Virus record (IMG/VR): IMGVR_UViG_3300050166_000025
Span: 1-64,000 of that record
Reading direction: 5' to 3' (one strand)
Source of the DNA: a virus
Length of the DNA: 64,000 bases
Below are positions 48,996-55,709 of this stretch, piece by piece. The notes beneath the pieces were generated by a model. It saw nothing but the letters and a program-made list of their open reading frames with translations, was not told the origin of the DNA and made no database searches. Position 1 is the stretch's first letter. The number at the start of each line of letters is the position of its first letter. The position numbers and the translations under genes were made by a program.

Positions 48996-50228
48996 TTAAA
49001 ATAAAGCGCTTGGCTTAGGCGTTTCAGCTTCAATGCTGGGTGTTCTTTTCTTGGTTGCAATTGCATCTAAATGCATTTGGCGATACACTACGTCATTGCC
49101 ACAGTGTGCTTTTGCAATTTCAAAGCATCGTTGACGTCGTAGTTCTCTGGCTGTATGATCATTTGCCAATTCTGCTAATTGATCTGCTGTATCGGCTAGG
49201 TTTGAACGATCACTGTATACTGCAAAGTCTTTCATCTTTGCAAACAAGGTTCCATTTAGATGGGTGCAATTATCCGCCCAATGCTTATCAAAAACTGGAA
49301 TGGTTCCACATGCAATGATTTCGCACATTGCAAACTCCATATTATTGCCGTAAGCCTCAGCATCTAAATTGTAGAAGTCAGCACCAAACATAGAAGTTGA
49401 AAGCTCTTCAATTCCTTCAAGTCTGTTGTAAGGTCCGTAGATCCAAACTTTATCAGCAGTTTGCTCAGCTGGTTCCGGGTTCTTATTGTTGACCTCGTAA
49501 ATATTTGGTCTGTATGAATTTTGACGATCCGTTAAGTCTGAATAGAATAGGTCTAATGAGCCAATGGAGCGTTCAATGCCTCTCATCTCTCCAATCACAT
49601 TGACCCTTTCAAGTTCTGCTTGCATATCTACAATTCGCTGTGGATCCTTAAAGCCTGCAAATCTGCCAAAATATGAGATGCGTCTCTTCTGCTCTTCAAC
49701 TGGCTTCCAATATTGTCTTAAGGAGTCAAAGTCAAAACCCAGACCCATCTTAATGACTGGCACGTTTGGATTAAACTCTTTCATCTTCTTTGCAAATGGA
49801 GACGATAGGGAGTGCGTGAATGAAGCGTCCATTTGACCCATAGTTTCCCATATCATTGAGTTTCTAATCAACGACTGCGCTTTGTGGTCATTCTGGTGTG
49901 ATAATTTGATTGGCTTAGTAACTCCGCAAACTAGATGGTCGTAGAAAGCCTTTTGATAAGGCTCTGAATGTCCTTTCTTTGACGGAAGAGATTGATAATA
50001 TACAATGTCGTACTCTTCGTTCAACTTTCTTGAAAGAGCTTCTATCTCATTATTACCAAACTCAATGATGTCATTTTCCTGTGCGTCCTTCCGGCCCCAT
50101 TTCTTATCTGAGCCAGCATAGATATCGCATTGCATATCATTATTACGATACCATTTCTGCTCTTCTAATGCGTACCTGGTAACGCCGCAACCCTCGATAC
50201 CTCTACCTAAAATAATAGCTGCTTTCAT
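48996..50228 (-). CDS. agt: Alpha-glucosyltransferase-like DNA glycosyltransferase (T4 AGT-like)
   Basis: The N-terminus MKAAIILGRGIEGCGVTRYALEEQKWY closely parallels T4 alpha-glucosyltransferase (MRICIFMARGLEGCGVTKFSLEQRDWF; quoted only as layout). It has GT-B features: a hinge YFGRFAGFKDP near residue 186 and a donor-site segment EIIACGTIPVF near 310, which in T4 reads LGACGTIPVF. Length is 410 versus about 400 in T4. T4 AGT adds glucose to 5-hydroxymethylcytosine in DNA and protects against restriction. The enzyme making the hydroxymethylated base is not in this window. The C-terminus ends PSALF. Confidence 0.85.
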   Translation of the reverse strand: MKAAIILGRGIEGCGVTRYALEEQKWYRNNDMQCDIYAGSDKKWGRKDAQENDIIEFGNNEIEALSRKLNEEYDIVYYQSLPSKKGHSEPYQKAFYDHLVCGVTKPIKLSHQNDHKAQSLIRNSMIWETMGQMDASFTHSLSSPFAKKMKEFNPNVPVIKMGLGFDFDSLRQYWKPVEEQKRRISYFGRFAGFKDPQRIVDMQAELERVNVIGEMRGIERSIGSLDLFYSDLTDRQNSYRPNIYEVNNKNPEPAEQTADKVWIYGPYNRLEGIEELSTSMFGADFYNLDAEAYGNNMEFAMCEIIACGTIPVFDKHWADNCTHLNGTLFAKMKDFAVYSDRSNLADTADQLAELANDHTARELRRQRCFEIAKAHCGNDVVYRQMHLDAIATKKRTPSIEAETPKPSALF

Positions 50229-50497
50229 TATACTTGTTTTTCGTTAATGTAATTTTCAAGACCTTGAATGTATGCGACCGCATCTAATAGATTGTCACGC
50301 TTGTGATTGTAGCTTTCACGAGAAAATTTAAGTGCTACTAGAGCCATGAACATTTCACGACCGGTGACAGAGAGACCTGTCATACCATTAAAAATCATTG
50401 CTGCTCTGTCCATGCCTTCGGAGAAAGGGCCATATTGACGATCTGCTTCTTCTGAACGATTGTTAACGATTGAATTTGCTTCTTCTAAAATTGTCAT
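50228..50497 (-). CDS. DUF6378-like phage protein (89 aa)
   Basis: This small helical protein has RQYGPFSEGMDRAAMI near residue 20 and LVALKFSRESYNHKRDNLLDAVAYIQGL near 52, a pattern (YG-x(n)-A-I, K-x-R, HK-DN-x-DA-x-Y) found in many phage DUF6378-type proteins near nucleotide-metabolism genes. Biochemical function unknown. It shares a base with the AGT-like gene. Confidence 0.65.
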   Translation of the reverse strand: MTILEEANSIVNNRSEEADRQYGPFSEGMDRAAMIFNGMTGLSVTGREMFMALVALKFSRESYNHKRDNLLDAVAYIQGLENYINEKQV

Positions 50498-50514
50498 TCT
50501 ATAATATTTAAGAG

Positions 50515-50877
50515 TTATACAGTATATATGTCTTTTGTTTCTAAATAACTTTTAATTAGATTGATAGTTTGAGGTTCTGCGCCTGGATCGTTCCATACTC
50601 TATTCAGCCCACTTGGATGTGGAACTTTAAGATGATTAACCCCATTTCTTATCAGCCAATCGCTCGGCTGATTTCCAAGAGCTATCACTTTATCATACCC
50701 TATGAGCTGTTCTGCTTTCAGTGTAACCTCTTTCATTTTCAAAGAGGCTGTGTGATAGTCTACTAAGTTATACCAATCATATTGTGTTTCGCCTAGCCAT
50801 CGCTTGACTTTAATTCTAGTAATGGATTTAGATTCTGAGACTTTACCGGGAGAGTGGCCAACTATAACTACTCTCAT
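50515..50877 (-). CDS. Uracil-DNA glycosylase superfamily protein (120 aa)
   Basis: The N-terminal VIVGHSPGKVSES (residues 4-16) and the C-terminal VPHPSGLNRVWND (about 85-97) match the two active-site motifs of the UDG superfamily (GxxPG and HPSxxNR). The protein is shorter than usual for the superfamily (about 200), so it is a minimal form. UDG-like enzymes remove damaged or unusual bases. Adjacent to an AGT-like gene, it could process hypermodified bases, or simply repair uracil. No first-motif catalytic Asp is evident after GHSPG. Confidence 0.65.
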   Translation of the reverse strand: MRVVIVGHSPGKVSESKSITRIKVKRWLGETQYDWYNLVDYHTASLKMKEVTLKAEQLIGYDKVIALGNQPSDWLIRNGVNHLKVPHPSGLNRVWNDPGAEPQTINLIKSYLETKDIYTV

Positions 50878-51098
50878 AACGGTGCTTCTTCATTAACCCA
50901 TTCCACCTTTCCTTTGGCCACACCCATAATTTTTACAAAACTATCGTTGCCTTTGGTTGCGATCTTCTTAGTTTTTTCAATTGCCTCATCCATTGTCCAT
51001 GCCATTACACAACATGAAAAATCCTGCTTCACGTTCCAGTATGGAAGTCTAAGCAGCTCGTCTTTGTATTGTAAATAATAAACTAAAAAAGGTTCCAT
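50874..51098 (-). CDS. Small hypothetical protein (74 aa)
   Basis: A compact ORF with MAWTMDEAIEKTKKIA in the middle, resembling a short alpha/beta domain. It overlaps the UDG-like gene by four bases, which supports coupled translation. Function unknown. Confidence 0.55.
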   Translation of the reverse strand: MEPFLVYYLQYKDELLRLPYWNVKQDFSCCVMAWTMDEAIEKTKKIATKGNDSFVKIMGVAKGKVEWVNEEAPL

Positions 51099-51105
51099 GT
51101 TAAAT

Positions 51106-51588
51106 TTATCTTAATCCTCTAGTGCTTTTTCTACCTAATTGAATTGCTATTTCGGATGGAGTTTGACCCAAGCCGGCTTCTCTTTTATACCACCAATATA
51201 GGTCTTCAATGCTTCCAGAACTGAAGTCTGACTCCATCGCTCGATCCCATAGGCAAACTCCAAATTCAAGGGCCAACTCTGCCTTTAAATGGTCTATAAT
51301 TTTAAGCTCTTCTTCATGAGCTTTTTCCATCAGTTTCAAAGCCTTGATTCTTTTCATTCTAGCAGCATCTTCAGCCGCTCTTCGTCGATTCCATTCTTCA
51401 GAGCCTCGATAATTCTTATATGCTTCATCGTATGACATGTTGGCCTCTTGTCGAGTATGTTCTGCCTCTAGAAACATATAAGAGTAATCAAAGTCACCGT
51501 GAAGGATTTTAAGCAGAAGTGGTGCATTTGCCGGAAGAGGTCTTCTGGGTCTGCCCTTAGTATACCACCTGTATTTATTATAAGCCAT
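51106..51588 (-). CDS. Hypothetical protein (160 aa)
   Basis: A basic N-terminus (MAYNKYRWYTKGRPRRPLP) is followed by a long, charged helix (EEWNRRRAAEDAARMKRIKALK) and ends with IQLGRKSTRGLR, an HTH-like tail (TPSEIAIQLGRKSTRG) typical of small DNA-binding domains. It lies in the early-looking operon upstream of the UDG-like gene. A DNA-binding role is inferred from the tail only. Confidence 0.5.
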   Translation of the reverse strand: MAYNKYRWYTKGRPRRPLPANAPLLLKILHGDFDYSYMFLEAEHTRQEANMSYDEAYKNYRGSEEWNRRRAAEDAARMKRIKALKLMEKAHEEELKIIDHLKAELALEFGVCLWDRAMESDFSSGSIEDLYWWYKREAGLGQTPSEIAIQLGRKSTRGLR

Positions 51589-51596
51589 GTGAAAGA

Positions 51597-51758
51597 TTAT
51601 TCTTCTAGCGCATCAATCTTGTCCTCTAATCTAACCATAAGGGCCTCAACAGATTCTACCATCGAAGACCAGCCCTTGGCCTTGTACTGCTCCAATCTGA
51701 TTGAAGCTTCTTCTAATTGAGTTAATAACATCTCAACCTTTAATTCATTTCTAGTCAT
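51597..51758 (-). CDS. Small coiled-coil protein (53 aa)
   Basis: ATG at 51758 and TAA at 51597 frame a 53-residue helical protein starting MTRNELKVEMLL and ending DKIDALEE, with regularly spaced Leu/Glu. It fills the gap between two genes, 8 bases from the downstream start and 12 from the upstream stop, so it is likely real. Function unknown. Confidence 0.55.
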   Translation of the reverse strand: MTRNELKVEMLLTQLEEASIRLEQYKAKGWSSMVESVEALMVRLEDKIDALEE

Positions 51759-51770
51759 AACCTTTATTAT

Positions 51771-51992
51771 TTATAGTTCTACAATTTCTTCAAGTACTCC
51801 ATCATAATAAATTACATTCAACCCCAATGCGGGTAAGTCTACGTTATAGTATTCTTGATTGTAATTAGTCAGTGTAACATCTAACCAAGTGGATTCGATT
51901 CCGTTCTTTTCGCAAAAAGCATCGAATCTAACGGCATCCATTTTAGGTGCCTGTTCGTAAATTTCTTTCTTCGTAATCGCTATAGTGCTCAT
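51771..51992 (-). CDS. Small hypothetical protein (73 aa) from promoter P4
   Basis: First gene of the operon 51992 to 48996. It begins MSTIAITKKEIYEQAPKMD and has no recognised domain. Its own TATATTTAC promoter (P4) lies 25 nt upstream. Position suggests an early or middle gene leading the AGT/UDG operon. Confidence 0.6.
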   Translation of the reverse strand: MSTIAITKKEIYEQAPKMDAVRFDAFCEKNGIESTWLDVTLTNYNQEYYNVDLPALGLNVIYYDGVLEEIVEL

Positions 51993-52017
51993 CTTTTTAT
52001 TTGTTTGTTATTATGTA

Positions 52018-52050
52018 GTAAATATAATATAAAAAACCGACAAATAAAAA
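52018..52050 (-). promoter_or_regulatory. Early/middle promoter candidate P4
   Basis: TATATTTAC (52026-52018, minus strand) preceded at 14 nt by TGTCGG and by TTTATT, as in P5. It probably drives the 73-aa gene and the downstream AGT/UDG operon. Confidence 0.6.
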
Positions 52051-52069
52051 TATTTTTCTGTTTATTTTT

Positions 52070-52079
52070 GAATAAATAT
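52070..52079 (+). promoter_or_regulatory. Possible late promoter for the 44-aa plus-strand gene
   Basis: GAATAAATAT on the plus strand, 38 nt before the ATG at 52118. It resembles T4 late TATAAATA and the minus-strand GAATATATA motif. Confidence 0.3.
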
Positions 52080-52117
52080 CTCGTTATTAATCAAACAAAC
52101 AAAAATACTATAAGGAA

Positions 52118-52252
52118 ATGGCAAAAGCTGCAAATCCAATGGGTGGCGCTCTTAAAAAAGTTAAAAGAAGAGGTAAAGCTGCAAAAACAAAAACTTCATC
52201 GAGCAGAGGTTCTAAGAACTACGCAAAGAAGTATAGAGGCCAAGGCCGCTAA
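52118..52252 (+). CDS. Very basic 44-aa protein on the opposite strand
   Basis: ATG at 52118 begins MAKAANPMGGALKKVKRRGKA and the ORF ends at TAA 52252. Fifteen of 44 residues are Lys or Arg, so a nucleic-acid-binding or DNA-condensing role is possible. It has an A-rich leader (ATACTATAAGGAA) and a strong terminator five bases after the stop. It is short enough to be missed by ORF callers and is one of only two plus-strand genes here. Confidence 0.7.
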   Translation: MAKAANPMGGALKKVKRRGKAAKTKTSSSRGSKNYAKKYRGQGR

Positions 52253-52256
52253 AATA

Positions 52257-52282
52257 CAAAAAGGACCGAAAGGTCCTTTTTT
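52257..52282. terminator. Bidirectional terminator between convergent genes
   Basis: AAAAAGGACC / GGTCCTTTTTT with a GAAA-like loop. T-runs exist on both strands, so it can end the plus-strand 44-aa gene and the minus-strand operon ending at 52303. Confidence 0.9.
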
Positions 52283-52302
52283 AGTTTAAACGATGATACG
52301 CG

Positions 52303-53013
52303 TTAAACTTTTAAATACTTTAAGATTGAATCTTCTATTAAATCATCTGTGATATTGAAACTATATCCTGCACTGCCTTCTTGGTTCTTACTGAAACCTC
52401 CTTTACCAAACTTATGATCTAACCATGTTTGTAATTCAGATGTAGCATCAACTCCTTCTAAAGCATCTACGTCTTTAATTGTGGCTGGCACAAATTGAAC
52501 TACTCCAGAATTGTAAGTGATTAGGAAACTCACTTCCTGTTTAACTGCCTTTAGTTTATATTTAGCCTTAAATGAAACTGATTCATTTATGTTAGCAAAG
52601 CTCTCGTAGGTTTTAATCATTTGCATAAGTCTCTTTCTTTTCTTTTTCTCTTGTTTATATACTTCTTCTGCATCTCCTTGTCCTGAAGCTTTATCTCCAG
52701 AACCAACTCCACCGTTTGACAAATTTGGTAACTGTATTTTGCCCATTCCCGCGCCGGGCATTGAAGCACCTTGCGGAGATGTGTAGCTTGCTGCAAAGGC
52801 TAAGCCCTCTTCTGTCTTTTCGGGAGCCTCATCAGGAAGACCTTCATGCGGAGTTGAAGCAAAATCTTTTAACTCCTTCGTTGTCATACCAACTACAAGA
52901 TCCTTTACCTTGTCCCTGTATTCTGAAGAAACATTCTCTATTGACATACTGCCAGTTTTAACTGCGTATGCAATTCCCATTAATCTCTGTTGTGATTTTG
53001 AAGTAGCTGGCAT
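52303..53013 (-). CDS. DUF3008-like N-terminus with internal capsid-targeting motif (236 aa)
   Basis: The first 60 residues (MPATSKSQQRLMGIAYAVKTG, then TTKELKDFASTPHEGLP) match the DUF3008 type of small phage protein. A Gly/Ser-rich linker follows (80-118), then MIKTYESFANINES near residue 132, which resembles a capsid-targeting sequence placed in the middle of the protein, followed by a separate C-terminal domain. It may be one precursor cut into two virion proteins. It is the last gene of its operon and ends at the bidirectional terminator. Confidence 0.6.
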   Translation of the reverse strand: MPATSKSQQRLMGIAYAVKTGSMSIENVSSEYRDKVKDLVVGMTTKELKDFASTPHEGLPDEAPEKTEEGLAFAASYTSPQGASMPGAGMGKIQLPNLSNGGVGSGDKASGQGDAEEVYKQEKKKRKRLMQMIKTYESFANINESVSFKAKYKLKAVKQEVSFLITYNSGVVQFVPATIKDVDALEGVDATSELQTWLDHKFGKGGFSKNQEGSAGYSFNITDDLIEDSILKYLKV

Positions 53014-53024
53014 ATTATTAATTT

Positions 53025-54227
53025 TTATTTTGAGTCAAATGATAAGTAAAAACCCGATCTAATTTCAACATTATTTTCGCCTACTTCTCTTTCATATTTT
53101 CCAACTATTTCAGTGTTGTTTTTACGAAGCAGCGCAGCATTTTGCATACCTCCTAATTTTTTAGAGAATTTATTAGAATCTACGTCATCTGCAAAACCAA
53201 TATTAATTACAAAATCCATTGGAATTCTAGCAATTAATTGATTTTCATTAGATGATTCCTCATCCCATTCTTCTCCACTTAAAGTTGCAACAATATAGAC
53301 AATAGATTCTTTATCCTTAACTTGCTTCATCACCTCTTGCTCGATGATTTTAGCACCTTCTTTATCAGCCCATTTAGACCATTCTTTGTTAATATTTTCT
53401 AAAGTTGATTTTGCATCTCCTTCAAATTTAACGTGTTCTACGTGTTTTTTAAATGCAAATAAAACCTTGCCCGGTATACCTTTGGCTCCATAAGAACTTG
53501 TTAATTGATACGCTTTTTCATTTAATTCATTTTCAACAAAGTCAGCGAAAGATTCATAAATAAATGTTTCGTTTGCTTTTTTTGTTCTCTGTTGGTGTAA
53601 CTTTTGTTGCAGAGCTCTTAATCTCTTGCCTTCTTCTTCTTTCTTATCAACTGCTTTTAATCTTGCTAATTGATTTTTCTTATATTGGGCTTTTTGTCTT
53701 TCGGCGTCTGTCATTGGTCTATAACCTGACTCATCAACCTCTTCTGTTTCTTTAATTAGATCTGAAAGATGCATGCCATTTTCTTTTCCAGTTTTAGTGT
53801 CCTTTAACTTGGCTTTGCCGCCTGAGATGCTAACAACCGTAAAAGTTTGAGTTGGATCTTCTCCAATAAATTTTCTTGAAACTGTATCTCCTACTTTGAT
53901 TTCAGAGTTGGATTCATTTGTAGTTTGAGAATTCTCCTTTGACATAATGATATGATTTAGTATTTTTTGTCCGTGTTTAGATAATGAAACCTGATCCTCT
54001 GTGACGTTAAAGTATCCTGCATTTCTTCTTAACCATCTAGAATCGTCTGCTGACATCTCCTTTAAGATAGCTTTAAAATCTGCTTTAGTAATCATGCCAT
54101 CTTTAATGGCTTCAATCACTCTATTTCTAACGTTTGCATGCTTACCGGCTGTTTTAGCAGGATATGCTTCAGTATATTGTCTCTTTAAAGTAATTTTAGA
54201 TTCGTTTAAGAAATCATCAAAATTCAT
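53025..54227 (-). CDS. Internal virion protein candidate with two capsid-targeting-like motifs (400 aa)
   Basis: The N-terminus MNFDDFLNESK fits the targeting pattern, and a second copy, FIYESFADFVENELNE, occurs near residues 227-243. Between them are a helical domain and an SH3/KOW-like segment VGDTVSRKFIG...VVSISGGKAKLKD near 113, then a very basic helix. The C-terminal domain is mixed alpha/beta. This suggests two or more modules separated by protease sites. A late motif lies at 54250-54259. Confidence 0.6.
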   Translation of the reverse strand: MNFDDFLNESKITLKRQYTEAYPAKTAGKHANVRNRVIEAIKDGMITKADFKAILKEMSADDSRWLRRNAGYFNVTEDQVSLSKHGQKILNHIIMSKENSQTTNESNSEIKVGDTVSRKFIGEDPTQTFTVVSISGGKAKLKDTKTGKENGMHLSDLIKETEEVDESGYRPMTDAERQKAQYKKNQLARLKAVDKKEEEGKRLRALQQKLHQQRTKKANETFIYESFADFVENELNEKAYQLTSSYGAKGIPGKVLFAFKKHVEHVKFEGDAKSTLENINKEWSKWADKEGAKIIEQEVMKQVKDKESIVYIVATLSGEEWDEESSNENQLIARIPMDFVINIGFADDVDSNKFSKKLGGMQNAALLRKNNTEIVGKYEREVGENNVEIRSGFYLSFDSK

Positions 54228-54249
54228 TTCTTTATTCTATTTTTATAAT

Positions 54250-54259
54250 GTATATATCG
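54250..54259 (-). promoter_or_regulatory. Late-type promoter motif
   Basis: CGATATATAC on the minus strand, 23 nt before the ATG at 54227. Confidence 0.4.
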
Positions 54260-55705
54260 CTATTTCATTTTAAATCCTAGCTTACCATTATCTGGGCTAT
54301 ATACTGACTGATTCGGTGCCTCGAAAGTAAATTTAACTCCCTCATTTGAGAAAGACTTAAGATGTAATAACATCTCCTGTTTCTTTGGAGCAAAGTCTAA
54401 ATACAATTGCTTGACTTCTAGCTTTGAGAGTAATTCTGTTAAAGCTGTCTGATAAACTTGATTTTGATTTAAAATATCTGTCACGTGATAGCAAAGTGGT
54501 CCAACTACTGCGCCATATACTTTTTTATCTTTTACCCTTGACCATTCTACTTTATTTCCTGAAGGTGCTCTACCTATTGTTTTATAGAAATCGGCAAAGA
54601 TAGTCATAAATTGATCTGGATTCTTCGCTAGAATTTCAGTGATGTATTGGTTTAAACTGTCTACTGTCACGTCGGCAATTCCTGTAATCTGTTGTAATTT
54701 AACGTATCCTGGCATTTGAAGATACTTTGCAATCTCTAAGTATCCTGAAGAAACTTTATTACCGTCAACTATTTGAAATATTTTATACAGTTGTTCTTGC
54801 GCATCTGTTGTTAACTGATCGGCCTTGATATTTTTAATGATTCCTGAAAGAGTAGGTGCAGCACCCGATTTATATTTAGAAGAAACTCCATACCCGTCAA
54901 TGTAAAAATCAACCAGCGGATTATTACCGGAAGGAAACTCAATTCCATCTACATATTTAGTAACTCCTAGCATATAGATTGCTCCTAGAATTTCACCAAA
55001 ATCTTTACCGACTGTATTTAGATCAGACGTATCGAAGTGTGTAATTAAGTGAGCTGTTTTGTTTGAATATTTAATGACTTCATCGAGAGTCTTAATAAAG
55101 CCCGGAGATTCAAAATTATATTTTGAACGATGTGATGCAACATCATCTACCATTGCATGTAATAAATCTACTATTACTTGCTGATCACTGAATTTATTGA
55201 TCACCGCTTGTTTTGTCAAACTTACAAGTTGACTCTGCTGTAAATAAGAATTGGGCAAACCTAGTCCCGTTGGAGTTAGTGCCTTTGAATTAAAAGAACC
55301 AACCGCAACATCATCGTTTACAATGTTAAACTCTAACCCTGCTGGAAATTCTAATCCTTTAATGGTGACTGCGTCCTCTAACTTTACTCTGTATGTGTAA
55401 TATTTTCCAGAGTACGATCCATTTCCGTAATTACCGGGTTCAACGGTTTCAACTGAATAGTTATTCAATTCCTTTTTAAGAATAGCATTTATATTGTTAA
55501 CTGTGTCAGACACAGTTTTACCCATCATATATCGTAGATGTTTAGGCCTTCTACCCGATTCAGATTTTCCATCATATCCAGCTTTATCTAAAACTGGTCT
55601 TATAAAATCTATTAGCTTTCCAGCGTCTGCTTGCTTAGATTCGTTGATCGCTTTGTTAAGCGCCATTTCAAATCTGGCTCTAATATCTCCTGGTGTAATT
55701 GCCAT
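54260..55705 (-). CDS. Hypothetical protein with possible PD-(D/E)xK nuclease-like segment (481 aa)
   Basis: I start at the ATG at 55705 (MAITPGDIRARFEMAL), four bases after the stop of the ligase-NMNAT gene; a longer start would overlap it. The segment EFPSGNNPLVDFYIDGYGVSSKYKSGAAP (near residues 255-283; only layout is meant) has an Asp-x(n)-Ser-x-Lys pattern like restriction-type nucleases. The C-terminal half is helical. It lies in a cluster of virion-associated proteins. Nuclease activity is a guess. Confidence 0.5.
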   Translation of the reverse strand: MAITPGDIRARFEMALNKAINESKQADAGKLIDFIRPVLDKAGYDGKSESGRRPKHLRYMMGKTVSDTVNNINAILKKELNNYSVETVEPGNYGNGSYSGKYYTYRVKLEDAVTIKGLEFPAGLEFNIVNDDVAVGSFNSKALTPTGLGLPNSYLQQSQLVSLTKQAVINKFSDQQVIVDLLHAMVDDVASHRSKYNFESPGFIKTLDEVIKYSNKTAHLITHFDTSDLNTVGKDFGEILGAIYMLGVTKYVDGIEFPSGNNPLVDFYIDGYGVSSKYKSGAAPTLSGIIKNIKADQLTTDAQEQLYKIFQIVDGNKVSSGYLEIAKYLQMPGYVKLQQITGIADVTVDSLNQYITEILAKNPDQFMTIFADFYKTIGRAPSGNKVEWSRVKDKKVYGAVVGPLCYHVTDILNQNQVYQTALTELLSKLEVKQLYLDFAPKKQEMLLHLKSFSNEGVKFTFEAPNQSVYSPDNGKLGFKMK

Positions 55706-55709
55706 TCTC

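Noticed and set aside
52005-52289. 94-aa plus-strand ORF
   Set aside because: It begins at TTG, its amino acids are atypical, and the better 44-aa ORF in another frame has a clear ATG, leader and terminator.
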